Source: Capitulum mitella (taxonomy: Eukaryota > Arthropoda > Thecostraca > Pollicipedomorpha > Pollicipedidae). Taken from it: a stretch of DNA of 64,000 bases. This document shows, piece after piece, positions 23,001 through 34,800 of this stretch. The stretch spans positions 2,232,001 through 2,296,000 of the forward strand of contig CP099840.1 of NCBI GenBank assembly GCA_030062745.1, read 5' to 3'. The notes beneath the pieces were generated by a model, which saw nothing but the letters and a program-made list of their open reading frames with translations, ran no database searches and was not told the origin of the DNA. A program made the position numbers and the translations under genes. Positions within the stretch are counted from its first letter, which is position 1, and each line of letters starts with the position of its first letter.

Positions 23001-23650
23001 CCAGCGGCGCGGCAGCTCTCGGCCGCTTCCAGCCTGCGCTCCAGCTGCCGGACCCCACGCTGCAACTGGGCAACAACTTCCGTCTCTGCAACCATCTGAC
23101 GCACCTTACCCTCCCTTAGCCGGAGGGTACTGCTAAGGTCGAGAAGTTTCACAACAGCCTCATACGAGGTGATACCGTCAGCAATCACCCGATCTCGGCA
23201 GTCCTCAGGTAACGACATCGGAAAATGGTGCAAAAGGCGGCCATCCAGTACCTGGGCGGGAAAAGCAGAAGACACCAGCTTCCTCAGTTGGATGACAGAC
23301 GCACCAATAGGCTGACGGGGGTCTTTTCAGGATGGTGAGAGCCATATGAAGGCCAATCGCAGTGCACCCCGAGAACGACGACTGGATGCCGACCGCAGAA
23401 AGATCAAATGAGGCCTTCTGGTCAGCAGGTAGGCCATCACAGGCATCACGCGCAATACCCCAAAGGCACAGGGGAACACGTCTCTCTATCTGCCGGCTTC
23501 CCATCCCTGAAGTTGGGAAAATGTTTCGAAATCCTCCGCAAATCTTTGAACTGAATAGTCACCCATGAAACTCGGGAGAACCCACAGTTAAACCTAGCCA
23601 AAGCCACCTGGCTGCAAAGCCATAGCTGCTTTATCACCTCCAGCCGATGG
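20051..23650 (-). mobile_element. Fossil Ty3/gypsy LTR retrotransposon (internal region)
   Basis: Parts lie in the usual order, reading right to left: gag-like region with a zinc-knuckle-like end (about 23,275-22,805), a middle region, reverse transcriptase (about 22,080-21,750), RNase H (about 21,360-20,920) and integrase (about 20,500-20,050). The RT-to-RNase H-to-integrase order marks it as Ty3/gypsy. It is broken in many places. I did not find convincing LTRs, primer-binding site or polypurine tract. The integrase end meets TTAA element D, suggesting the element was already incomplete or was cut by that neighbour. Age: old, given the number of disruptions. Confidence 0.85.
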
Positions 23651-24130
23651 CGTCGCCAACTGGCCACTTCCGGATTTCACAGACATTGACAAATTCCTCA
23701 TACCAATACATGATTAAGTTCATTAACATTCCACATGATTTGTCGCCTCCGTCAGTATCACACAAGCAAACATCAGTATACAAACCCAGGCCATGTCCCC
23801 GTCCACCCCTCACCCTTGCAACTGAAAACAGCGTCGATCCGGCGACCCGGCCGCGAGGAAGTCCAGGCTCAGGGCAGCGGCTGGACCGCCGCTCAGGCAG
23901 CAGCCGGCAGGAAACAGGCAACAGGAGGCAGGCGCCAGGTGACAGGCAGCAGACTGCAGCCGTTGGACCACAGGCAGCAGCTGCATCGAGCAGCAGGCGG
24001 CAGCCACAGCGGGCGGCAGGCGGCAGCCGTAGCGGGCATCAGGCGGTAGTTGCAGTAGGCAGTAGGCAGCAGCCGCGGCGGGCGGCTGGCGGCAGATGCA
24101 TCGGGCATCAGGCGGCAGGTCACGCGGGCA
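23650..24130. repeat. Degenerate GGCAGGCGGCAGC-type tandem repeat
   Basis: From about 23,890 to 24,130 the sequence is made of short units such as GGCAGGCGGCAGCCG, CAGGCAGCAG and GCGGGCATCAGGCGG without a fixed period. It explains the alanine/glutamine-rich ORFs in several frames. Its relation to the adjacent gypsy fossil is unclear. Confidence 0.5.
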
Positions 24131-24199
24131 GCCCTCGGCTGTCGCATTGTCGGCAGTGCGACAGCCGTGTCATGTGTCCGCTTGGTATGACGTGACACG

Positions 24200-27100
24200 G
24201 TGCCCCGGCGCGCGTCTCTTCGGGCCCACGCCCCGGTCGGGTCTGCCCGCTGCGACCCGGCGGGCGTGCCGGCACAACCCACGCCGGCCACGTGGCCACG
24301 GTCGAGCGCATGACCGCAGCAACCAACCAGCCAGCCGGTGCGCACCGCGCCCCGCCACGAATGCACCCACGGAACACCACATTACAGATACGTCTTGTAC
24401 CTACGAGACAATTTACCATGTTGACAGTATGAAGTTGACAGAAGTCCGCGAGAAGTTGCTGTGGACGGATTGGCACAAACGACCCAGTTAACCTACTTCT
24501 GTACCCATTACATTAAGACGCCTACCCGTGTGGAAGGGGTGTGCGTTTGGCTTATTGTCTCACTCCATATGACATCCTTTTTCAACGTCTACATTGACCT
24601 TACTCTCTAACCCATAACGCATGAACGCATGCTCATATGGGGGGAGGGGCTTATTCTGAGATCTTGAGAACTATCCGTCCCGTTTGATCGCAAAAAAACG
24701 GCAATGGGCTCGCCATAACGCGAACTTCTTTTGATACAAATAAATGTTGAGAATACTGTAAAGGGTGGATACACGGGAAAATATCAAAAAGGGTTTTTAC
24801 TCCTTTTACGCCGTTTTAGTTTTTACTCCTTTTACGCCGATGTTTATGGACCGATTTTAGTGCAACTGGCATGAATCGGAAGCTATTCGATACCGCTTTT
24901 CCCTTAGGTCCATTCGTGTGAGAAAACGCATAAACGTTCATAGAGCCTGAATATGGGATGTTATGTTTTTGCAAAACTGAATTTAGACAAAAGTTTAAAA
25001 TCCCCTTTTACCAGTTATTTTATACAAAGTTCAAACTGTACGACATTGCTAGAATGTTAGCACAGGGGCTCCAGAGACATGGAAAAGGGAAACTGTCACG
25101 GTTGCATTTTCACCATGTCAGCTAACTCAGATAACCTCAGATGCAGTAGCGGCGGAACATGTCGCGGCAGGGGGGCCGGGCACCGGCTGCTTTTCTAGCC
25201 ATTTCTTCCCGAGCAACACCTTAGCGTTGATGCCCAGTTTCGCCAGTTAAGGGGCACGGTGCCCTCGTGACCTCTTCCCCGTTCTGCCGCCTACGCTCAG
25301 ATGATCCCAGTCATCTGAAATGACCCTGTGTTCATTCCGCAGTGTATGAAAACATTCTAATCGTTTTAGCTGACTATTTTTCGCAATCCTGTTCATGACT
25401 GCAGTGCTATAGAATACGCGCTCGGGTATTTTAGGTAATGGCTCCGTGCCCCGACCTGGTATGGACGTGAAACTTGAAATACAAGTAGAGGACCAATGTT
25501 GAGTTTTACGTGTCCCGGGCGTTTTGTTTTAAAGATAAGCACAGCAAATATTTACACAAAGTTGACGTCAGGTCAACAAAAATATTTTGTTTTTATTGTT
25601 GTCGGGTATATAACTACGCAGTATGCACTCCTATCAAGTTTAAGTTCCATCTTAAAAACGTTTATGGCAGCCATTGTTCTTTCAACTTCAGCAAAAAATG
25701 GTCTGAGGTGCCTTTGAAGAAAACATGTTTTCGCTCCACCCCTGGCAAAACTAAATTGTAAAAATCTGACGTAATACAAGAAACGAATGAGTAAGAAAAG
25801 TTACCAAGTTTGCGAAGCTGCTTTAAAGTCCCTGGAAAAAGGAAGCAAAAACCGGGGGTAGGGCTTCTTACGCCACCTCTCACACGAGAAAATGTTTAAA
25901 ATACCAACGGAAGCAATTTAAACAAAGGATATTGAAAGGATGAGGTAAAAGAATATGGCACCATTTGAGGTGATAGATGTAATCTTTTCAGTTTGCTCCT
26001 ACTTATCCATTTTCAGGTGCCCCTCGCCGTCCCGGAACTGTTATATCTCGTATGCATCGTCTCGACGCTTCAGAACAGAGTACGAAACGGAAAAACCCAG
26101 CTCGATCCGATACAATTCGTAAACCGCCAGGCGAAGTCCGGATCCAATCCAAATTCATAAATTTCCTCCAAGGCTGATCCAATCCGGATCCAATTCGCTA
26201 CAAAAACTAGGCCTAGAAAAGCCGGACTGGGGAACCGCTATGTCTAATCTAATGCAAATTTGTATCCTAAAAATGGTTAAAAAAATGTCTAGTTTTACCA
26301 CAAAAAAACTATAAAAAATGATGCGTATGAATGTGCGGTTTGTCACGGTCATTTGCCCACGCAGTTTTTTCACGACATATCATTTCTGTTTCAATTTTTT
26401 ACCAATCAACATGTAGATTCGTCCCCATTCATTATCACGCGATGAAAGAACACAAACACTCCATCGAATTAAATGGTCTAAATTATGTGGTCTGGTTAAA
26501 TGGTCCGGTTTAAGGCATTTTTTGTCAGTTACTTGAATACCACAACTTTATGAAACTTCAAATCCAAATCCGATCCAGATCCCTGTTTTGCATAGATTTG
26601 CCAATACATTCCAGATCCCACACAGCGGACTGGATCGCATTGTAAGACCTGCCAGCGTGATCCAGTCCGTTTTGGACTCTGCTTCAGAACATGCAACTAC
26701 AAAAAAAAAGAACAAAACAGTGTGCGAATTCCGTGGCCGCTGTGTCTTCCGGTGCGGCTTACCGTGACTCATGGCCTGCATGTGACGACCGAGCCTCGCC
26801 TTAGCCGCCGGTTATCTGCGGGAACTTCCCCGCCCGCCGCCGCCGCCGCCTCGTGCCGGGCTGAGATCACTCTGGCAGTCCCCGCCGCCGTCCCGTTACC
26901 CCCTCCCTCCGGCCTCAGATGGCACTTGCCGGGCTGATTGGCAGGCGGGGGAGGGGGAACAGGGCGACAGACTACCCCTGAGGGGCTAGAGCACGGCCGG
27001 ACCCAGGGAGACACATTCAGTTTGACCCGTGGCGCCTCACGTCGTCCACTGACTGGCTGACATGGATCGATCATAAGCGGTCTCTTTACTACTGTTTGCA

Positions 27101-28683
27101 GTTCTGGACTTTGAACTACACTTTTTTGGTTTTTATACTACACTTCAGACCATGGGTGGGAGGGAGACGGGGAGAGGGGGGAGGGCAGGGGAGACATATC
27201 CCCCTCCAATTTTGGCAAATGGCCCTCCCCCTCAATTTTGGTTGTCAAGATAACGTTTTTCGCAATTTCCCGTTGAAAAGTAAGATCTTGGATAAGACTG
27301 ATCTGTCAGATTCCGATTTGCCCCCCCCCCCTCAATTTCTGAGGCGTCGCTACACCCATGCTCCAGACACATATGAGCTGGATTAATGCAACGTATAGTT
27401 GATGCACTCCGGACACATACGAACCTGTTTAAAATAATACGTACACCGAACAGCCATATGCCAGTTTAATACAAAATTTACTCAAACCTCATGTGACGTC
27501 ATGGCGGAGGTGTGTGGAAAAACAAAAATCTCCATGCATTTCTGTTTTAGTAAAGTACATATTTGCTCGTATGTGAGCAAATATGACCTGGAAGTGCTAA
27601 TGGTGAATCCAACGTCTAAAACTTTGTTATGTGTCGCCACGAAAATGTTCAGAACCTTCACATAAATGTTTTGGGTCGTTCAAAATTTTTACTGACTACC
27701 AAAGGCAATCGGTTGAGTTTTGTTTGCGTTGACTTCCAAGACATGTGCTCAAAACCAAGCAGAAAATGAGGACGGTTATATTTCCATGTTTCTACAACGT
27801 GGGAGACCTCGTTCTTTTTTCATGACATTAAGAACTTGTGTATCGTCCGTGTATTGTACGATTTCAGCACCTGCCTACAAAATACAAAATTCGGAAAGAT
27901 AATAAACACGAAAGGCCCGAGGGCCGATTCCTGCAAAACCCCTTGCTGATCGGTAGCTGCCGAGTAGACGGTAGCCGACGCCGGAACCGATTCTGTTCCG
28001 ATCACATTCAGGGCTTTGATCGATTCCAGTGATTAGTGCGGTAATCACAATCAGAACTGAATCACGCAGTTGTCTACATCATCAGAGTAAGAATCGATTC
28101 CAATGGCAAAGTGTGACTTCAAAGTTGCAATCTATTGAGCATGAAAATGGCTTGAGTGCATCAAGACCTTCTACAGCCCCATAGGCCTAGGACATTTAGG
28201 TGCACCAGTCTTTTACATGGGGATGAATCCAGTAGAAATTCACATAATGTGCTGTGACACCGTGTTTAATGTTTTTTTCTGCTTTCTGTTAATGCTGATG
28301 GCGTGGGCGTCAGAGTAAAACAGCGAAATGCTTTCTGCGCATGGAACATTCATGGATTTTTTCTCATAAATATACTAATTATTACATTTAGATTGGGAGG
28401 TCATTCGAGCCAGTTTCCTGTGTCCTGAACGGTACAGCATATGAATTCGAACGCGTCTCGTCGTGGTTCATATTTCCATGGCCACGGCTAATAACGACAA
28501 GTTGAAGCCATACAGATGTAGACCATACATGTTAGCCATGGACTTTGTTTTATAATTTATACTGTACATAAAAATTAGTTAAAAGGTGAAAAGGAGTTTC
28601 CCACCACCTCCGGTGAGAATATGACAACACTGTGCGCACCTTTTCGCCATACGCAACTCTGTTCGTGATGCGAACGGGACGCC
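24200..28683. other. Intergenic, no recognised gene
   Basis: No exon with family similarity is seen. Degenerate GATCCGGATCCAAT-type runs occur at about 26,100-26,230 and 26,560-26,660, similar to those at 11,720-11,830, 13,110-13,240 and 55,490-55,700. A poly-C tract lies at 27,320-27,330. Confidence 0.45.
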
Positions 28684-28824
28684 GGTGTAGCCAGAGGGGG
28701 GGAGGGGGTCTTTGGCCAGCATTTTTTAGTGAAACCCATTGTTTTCCCAGCAGGCGGTTTTCGTATCTCAGTTCTCACTGAGCTCCCCCCCCCCGGTGAA
28801 AATCCTGGCTGCGCCGCTGGCGCG
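28684..28824. mobile_element. Short hAT-like MITE relative
   Basis: It begins GGTGTAGCCAGAGGGG and ends AAAATCCTGGCTGCGCCGCTGG. The interior (CTCACTGAGCTCC, GTGAAACCCATTGTTTTCCC) matches the element at 4,597-4,756. The target duplication is not clear. Confidence 0.55.
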
Positions 28825-29335
28825 GGATATCCGTTCGAACTTTAAAAACATGCTTTTATGCCATTGGTAATATGTTACTTCAAATAGAAAATTATTGCCT
28901 ACGTTTTCTGATCTTCCAGCCTATTAGAAACATTCCCTCATCCACCCCATCCAAAAACCGGCGATCTGTCACACTTCCAAACCCAGGCCTGGTTCTGTTG
29001 TGTCAGTTATCACGAAGCTAATTGACTGAATTGTACGGAAGCTCTGACAGAATTGCCATGCCAGTCACATTTTCTCGACATCGCAGCACGGTTTTAGACC
29101 CCGACGTTCGACAGAAACTACCTTGTTGATTACCATAGACCGCATCCTAACCTTCAGCGATGATTGAAACCTAACCCTTGCATGTCCCATCGACTAATCA
29201 GGTAAGTGTTTTTTGACCTTAATCATGACATTTTTCCATTAAAACGATCCCTTTACCAGACTTGGTCTTGATTTCAAATAGGGCGAACGATTTCAGATGC
29301 GACCAGTGGCTAACTGAATCGATTCTGATGCTGGC

Positions 29336-29635
29336 TTAGCACGGGTTTTCGAAAAATGAATGAATTCCAATTTGGACGGTAACAAAATTGTTTCCGTAAC
29401 CCAAAAAGTCCTCAGTTCTAAAGCGGTTTCGAATAAAATTATAAAGAGTTTCTATAGATTTCTCTCTCATTAAAACTGTCCAACGATTCGGCTCTTCAAC
29501 GTCGAGCTCACCTTCCCAGACAGAGACTCCTGTGACGTCCATGGTCGTCTCATTTTTAACATTAGGACTGCTGAGATTCTTTACCACTAGTGTGATTCGA
29601 TACTTCTCGTGAAAGTCAGTGTAAACGACGGACAA
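29336..29635 (-). CDS. Unrecognised possible small protein or exon
   Basis: A - strand open frame with protein-like composition, low in simple sequence: it includes YRITLVVKNLSSPNV, GVSVWEGELDVEEPNRWTVL and ETLYNFIRNRFRTEDFLGYG, ending HSFFENPC. An in-frame stop lies just upstream of 29,635 and there is no ATG at the 5' end. It would be either a last exon or a 66-residue ORF starting at the internal MDVTGV. I recognise no family. It lies 1 kb upstream of, and divergent from, the SID-1-like gene. It could equally be a piece of an unknown transposon. Confidence 0.3.
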   Translation of the reverse strand: MSVVYTDFHEKYRITLVVKNLSSPNVKNETTMDVTGVSVWEGELDVEEPNRWTVLMREKSIETLYNFIRNRFRTEDFLGYGNNFVTVQIGIHSFFENPC

Positions 29636-30610
29636 TACAGATCAACATACAGTGTTTCTTGGGATCGCGAGGCGACACCATTAACTCTGATTGGTCCAGC
29701 CGACGGTTTACGCCCCTTGCGTCATCGGTTTATGCCTCTCGTCCGACTACGCAGCCGTCTCGTATTGGCCGACATGACGTCATTTTTTGTACTTTCTGGC
29801 CTAGACCATTTCCGTTTGTAGGTGGTTTTTAAAGTGCGTCAGTTGAAGTCATGAAAGCTCACTCTGTTTTAGAACTTGTAACTGAAAGGTCTGCGTATAG
29901 TGTGGGTGATCGTGTAGGTGTTTGGTTTGCTGATTTACGTCAATAATAGAGGTTTGTACTTAGAAAATTTCCTGAATAGCTGATTTTGGAACTCACGAGG
30001 CCTCGCTTGAACGAGGTCGTCATTAGTACAACTATCACATACGCAGTCAGAAATCTGCTACACGGACTCAGAATGAAATAAGTCGATACCGGCATCAGTT
30101 GACATGATCGTTCCACAAAACTGTATGTGCCTGCACTAAAAAAACGAGGAGTAACAACAAACTAATATTTTATCCGCAGGTAAAATATCATTCACAAACA
30201 AAAGCTGCAAAAGATAACGGTCTATTAGATGAGACGCTGTCATTAAATAAGTAACGTAGTAAAGGTCTGTCGTAACCTGACGAAGACTACGTGGCAACAA
30301 ATGAGATCCTGTGCAGTGGCCGGAAGGATATGTATGATGTGTGTATGACGGAGCAGATGCGTCTTATGCTGATGTCCGAAAGCCAATTTAGTGAGCGCAT
30401 GTTTCGTTTTTTTCGGAGGCCCGTGGCGACACGCTCAGTTGTGCCTGGCTGTGCCGGTTCGTTTCGATGACGTATGAGCAACGCTCCCGGTGGCGCCTCT
30501 GATGACGAGTTTTGATGCTTCTCGGCGACGACACTGGATCCTTCCTCCCGAGCCCACGCCTTCCCCCCTCGACAGCAAGCCGGTGCACGTCGGCCCGGCT
30601 ATCGCGCGAC

Positions 30611-30645
30611 GATAAAGGCGTACTCGGGCCATGAGGCTCTCAGTC
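30611..30645 (+). promoter_or_regulatory. TATA box plus arthropod-type initiator
   Basis: GATAAAGG at 30,611-30,618 lies 31-24 bases before the A of TCAGTC (30,640-30,645, A at 30,642). This spacing and the TCAGT initiator fit an arthropod core promoter. It predicts a 256-base 5' leader before the ATG at 30,898. The leader is GC- and CpG-rich. Confidence 0.55.
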
Positions 30646-30897
30646 TCGACCGACGAGCAGCACCGTCACGTCACGGACCACAGAGCAGCGAGACAGCGGG
30701 AGCACGGCAGCGCTGCCTCGTACCGGATCGGAGAGAAGGGGGGCAGCGGGACCACGTGAGTCGAATCCGAGCCGACAGGTTCAGAGCTAGCGTCTCGGAG
30801 AACAGCGCGAGGAGTTCAGAAGAGAACGGGAGAACTCTGAGTCGCGCTCTCTCCGATTGAATACTAGCGAATCGTCCATCCAGGCAGCGACCCGACC

Positions 30898-31851
30898 ATG
30901 AGGCTGCTGCTGGCGCTGCTGGCGACGATGGCGGCCACCGCCACCGCCAGGCAAAAGATGGCTGAGAACGTCCTATTCGACCTCAAAGGCTCGATAATGG
31001 AGACGTTCGAGACCGACCGCGAGCTCAAGGAGCACGAGGTCCTCAAGGTCCAGTTGCACCCCATGGGCGAGAAGGACGCGCGTCCGACGACGGCGACCCC
31101 CGTCTGGCTCTGGGTGTCCACCCGGAACGCCGACCACTCGTGGAAGCTGCCGTGGCGGCCCGCCGGCGGCGCTCCCATGCAGTGGCTGGAGGTGCTGCTG
31201 TGCCAGAACCACCCGACCCTGCGCCTGCTGGCCGAGACCAACGCGACCATCGCGCTGCCGATGCGCTGGCGAGTTTCCACCGAGAACGTGGCGCTGGGCA
31301 GCGTGGCCACGATGAAGTCCTCGCCGGCCGACGTGTCGTACCGCGTGTTCCGCTGGCCGGACGACGGCACGCTCGAGGTCGAACTCAAGGTGGTCACGAT
31401 CCGGAGTGAGGCCGTGTGCGCCATGCTGGCGGTGACGCGCCGCTGCGTGACGCACCCGTACGAGCTGGCCGACGAACACCGGCTGCAGATGACGCGCTTC
31501 AGTTGGCGCGCACAGCTGACTGTGCGCCGCTCCGACGCGCCCGACGGCTTCTGGCTCTACCTGATCCCGGAGGTGGACAACACGCTCTGCCCGATGACGG
31601 CCGGCCGCGGCCGCGACCACCTGCCGCCGCCAGCCAAGACGGTGAAAGTGTATGTCGAGAAGCGCGCGTTCGAGGTCGGCGAACGGCAGCCGCCGCTGGC
31701 TGACTGGGGCGAACTGCCGTTCGGCCGCGCCGCCCCGGTCATCGGCGCCGACGGCGAGTGGGCCGACCCGATGCCGGCCGGCACCTGCAGCGAGAGGGTG
31801 GACCACCTGAAGCGGCAGCTGCAGCTGGAGCAGCAGCAGTGCGGCGTCTGA
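30898..31851 (+). CDS. SID-1/SIDT-like ectodomain protein, probably secreted (317 aa)
   Basis: SID-1 proteins bind and move dsRNA; their extracellular half is two beta-rich domains, followed by eleven membrane helices. This ORF matches the ectodomain. After a signal peptide (residues 1-17, LLLALLATMAATATA) come PVWLWVSTRNADHSWKLPW and VLLCQNHP (68-106; SIDT: PLLFVVRQ…VSFQVPL…RTLCQ). Next are VSYRVFRWPDDGTLEVELKV (146-165), CAMLAVTRRC (174-183; SIDT CSVISIQDVLC), LTVRRSDAPDGFWLYLIPEV (208-227; SIDT [20 protein letters not shown]), C231 and KTVKVYVEK (247-255). At the point where SID-1 enters the membrane, this protein has a ~60-residue hydrophilic tail ending in a short charged helix. There is one N-glycosylation sequon (N115). 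It is intronless, with very high GC at third positions. No SID-1 membrane exons lie downstream within 15 kb. It may be a duplicated, secreted derivative; the match is by eye only. Confidence 0.72.
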   Translation: MRLLLALLATMAATATARQKMAENVLFDLKGSIMETFETDRELKEHEVLKVQLHPMGEKDARPTTATPVWLWVSTRNADHSWKLPWRPAGGAPMQWLEVLLCQNHPTLRLLAETNATIALPMRWRVSTENVALGSVATMKSSPADVSYRVFRWPDDGTLEVELKVVTIRSEAVCAMLAVTRRCVTHPYELADEHRLQMTRFSWRAQLTVRRSDAPDGFWLYLIPEVDNTLCPMTAGRGRDHLPPPAKTVKVYVEKRAFEVGERQPPLADWGELPFGRAAPVIGADGEWADPMPAGTCSERVDHLKRQLQLEQQQCGV

Positions 31852-32676
31852 ACGCGCCGCGCGACGAGGTGGTGGCCTGCTTCGGATCCGCCGGCCGGAG
31901 AGGATGGAGCGACGGGGCGCCTTCTGAAGCGCAGCGCGCGCCGCCGCCACGAATAGGACAGGCTGGCGCGGCCTGTGCTTGAGCTAAGGACGGGGATATT
32001 AACATAGAGAACGGTAGCAAACCGAGGCTCAAAATGATTAGGTACGGTCATGAAAAGCCGCAAATACAGGACGTGGGCGCAGTGGTGGCGTCTCAACAGT
32101 TGCACGACAAGCTGTGGGTTGTTGTGCGCGGCGCGAACTTTTTACGTTAAGGTGCTTCGGTAGTTCAAAGGAATCTTCCCCGTTGTCTTTGAAACGTTTT
32201 ACGCTTCGCTTGTGTATGTGTGCCAATATAAGGGTCTGCTGTGATGTATTAATAATAACAATACAGTTGTAAGCCCAGTCTTACTCCTGCAAATCGCATT
32301 TATGCATACCTCTGGTAGTCCAACCAAAGAGGGCACTACGAGCTGGCTTAGTGGCAACTTGACCAGCCAGAGGGCGCCTTAATCTGCCTGAGAGCATCTT
32401 GAGTTTCCAGAGGTCACCAAAGTCAAGTCACCGAGCGGGTACCCTGCAATGTGAGAGGGGCATTTCAGTCTTCTATAGGGCGCTCAAAGCTGTCATTCTG
32501 AGCTGCCCAATGTCGGCCCTAAGCCGTCTATGTCGCGGTGGTATTTTTTATTTTTCGACACACATTTGAAGCATAGGCAAAGTAAGCATTGTCAACCCAC
32601 TGAAAAGTCATGGATTTTATAAAAAAGTGTTAGTTAAAAAAACAAAACAGTGATGTGTAGTTTTCAAACCAATTTC
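31852..32676. other. 3' flank of the SID-1-like gene
   Basis: No further exon is recognised and no canonical AATAAA close to the stop; ATTAATAATAAC near 32,250 is the best weak poly(A)-signal candidate. The GC-rich composition drops back to about 50% within 150 bases of the stop. Confidence 0.4.
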
Positions 32677-33880
32677 CTTATTTATCTATTTATTTATTTA
32701 CGTCATGGGATCATCCTCCAAAACATGACCGAGGCCACAGGGGCTGTTCTCGATCATGGGTCATCATACGTGAAGGGTACAAGGGGTAAGAGACACACAC
32801 ACGCAGTACACTCGTTTCACATGTCAAGGTAACTTTGTAAAAAAAAATGTTAAAAGAGAAAACTGCCACGTACGTTTATAAGTTGTCACAATAAGGTGCT
32901 GCTTCATCTTGCGTCTGAACAGTTGAAAAGACATGTCAGCGACGTCCGGTGGCAAGGTGTTGAACAATGAGGCGGCGCGGTGCACGAACTGCCTCTTTCC
33001 AGCCGTCTGACCACGGATGCGAGGCAGGCTGAGCAGGCGGTCCTGCCTGGTATGTCTTACGTGATTCACCTGTTCCCTGTTCAAACAAAACGATGCAGCA
33101 AGGTGCTCTGGTCCGCCTGTACAATGGATCCCATGAAATAACGTCAGCGTCTGGTGCTCAGACATGCTTTGGGAAGGGGGCCAGCCCAGGTTTTACCGCA
33201 CGGCCGAAATGTGCGCATGTTTTCTTTTGTCGGATATCATGCATGCAGCGAAACTGAAAATTTTCTGCACGGCAGCCACGTTTTTGGCCGAACCGTTTCC
33301 ATAAACTGTGAAACAAAACGGAACGTGAGAGAAAACCAGGGCAAAGACAACGACAGGAAGAGTACCGGGAGGGAGACAGCGACGCAGGTGGGAGATGCCA
33401 GTAAGAATTCCGAAACACTTCCGTGAAAGTTTGGAGATATGTGGTTCCTAAAAAAGAAAACGATCAAAAATGGCTCCAAAATTTTGAATTCAGTACCGGA
33501 ATTGATACGAGTATTCCGGAATTTTACAAAAAATGAAGGAAAGTTTCACTCATTCTGACGAGTTCCAAGGAGGATAAGCTCAAATCTTGATTCGTTGACC
33601 TTGAGACCATTTGAGCCAAAATACTCATCCAACGGAGCCAACACGGTCTCAAGGTCAGAAACAAGAGAAGAAAGCGCAGATTCTGAGCCAGTGACCAGAA
33701 CCTGAGTGTCGTCGGCGTATTGTACCGGAAGAGCACCGGCAGCATGCAAGCTGAGGTCTTTAGCAAAAACAGTAAAGAGCAGGGGTCCCTGGGGCGAAAC
33801 CTGGGAGACACCCTGGTTAATGGGTCGCAGAGGCGAAATCTGCCTGATATTGGAAGTGTTTGTAAAGCTCACACGTTCTG
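32677..33880 (-). mobile_element. 5'-truncated, decayed non-LTR retrotransposon (LINE)
   Basis: The - strand frame at 33,872-33,546 has reverse-transcriptase motifs: PQGPLLFTVFAKDLSLHAAG, the catalytic-type VQYADDTQVLV, and LDEYFGSNGLKVNESRFELI. The frame at 33,165-32,824 is the typical LINE C-terminal end: RQDRLLSLPRIRGQTAGKRQ, FVHRAASLFNTLPPDV, FRRKMKQHL. The element ends in a TAAATAAATAAATAGATAAA tail (32,677-32,701), as LINEs with microsatellite tails do. The stretch between the two coding parts is too short and unrelated, so material is missing or replaced. It looks Jockey/CR1-like, but the clade is uncertain. Confidence 0.85.
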
Positions 33881-33949
33881 AGTATGACCCGTGAGGTAAT
33901 TTTTAAACTATTCGGTTTAGCTGACAAGCTGTATACTGCAGCTTTTGCA

Positions 33950-34800
33950 TCATGTGCATTATTCCCGACCAATCATCTGACGTTGTCATGATGTCGTGGC
34001 GACGTCATCTTTTCATGTACACAAAGTTGTGTATCTACGTCGTCACAGCGGATTAGTGCAGACTTCTACACGCGTGCTCACCACGTATTCTACGACGCTG
34101 TGACATCGTCGTGAGGACGTCGCTGCAACTTTGTGTGCACATTGTGATGGCGTCATGGGGACGTTCCTGCAACGTTTTACGAACGTTGCGACGTCGTGGG
34201 ACGCTGCAGTTTTTTTATGAATTTGTTCTGTGGCGATGTCATGGCAGTGTTCCCAAATTCCTACTTTTAGGCGCTAAATAATACCTAACGATGACCATAT
34301 TTTCGTCATGGAAAAATCTCATCACCTGGTCTCCATGAGACCTCCAAATAACCGTCATTTTAAACGGCCAAACGTAATTGCAAATCTAGCCCAGCTAACA
34401 CAAAATGTCGTTATAACGTTGCGACAAGGTTGTATCTTGGTAATCGAAAATTTTACGTTGCCAAAACGTCTAAACAACGTTGTGGACGTTGCTAGGTAAC
34501 AAAGCTGTCCTGATGTTGTGATTAAACGTCCTATTAACGTTGTGAAGGTACGTTATTGGGACGTTACTCTCATGGCTTCTGTGCCAAACGCAATTTTTAG
34601 GACAAAGCCTTTGATTTTCGCTCACAAAATGATGACTTTCGTTCCACATCAGTATGAGACATATCTTTGCCAAATGAGAAAAGATGTCCTCACCAATTTA
34701 TTCCCTCGGTATTATGTAACGTTGTACTAACGTTGTCGCCATACGTTTTGACAACGTCCATTCCACAACGTGCAGAGGACGTGTGTTGGCGTTAGACGCT
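33950..34800. repeat. ACGTTG-rich dispersed repeat (MITE-like)
   Basis: Dense AACGTT/ACGTTG/GACGTTGT motifs fill this stretch. A CCCAGCTAACA end at about 34,390 mirrors GTTAGCTGGGA at about 41,018-41,028 in a related segment, which suggests a MITE family with AGCTGGG ends. No coding capacity. Confidence 0.55.

Noticed and set aside
20121-23119. Several + strand ORFs between 20 and 23 kb
   Set aside because: Shadows of the - strand gypsy fossil.
23647-24195. Alanine/glutamine-rich 182-residue ORF
   Set aside because: Generated by degenerate GGCAGGCGGCAG-type repeats, open in several frames at once.
30973-31950. 325-residue frame on the - strand opposite the SID-1-like gene
   Set aside because: Shadow of a GC-rich coding region; composition is R/H/A/G-rich and matches no family, while the + frame has signal peptide and conserved motifs.
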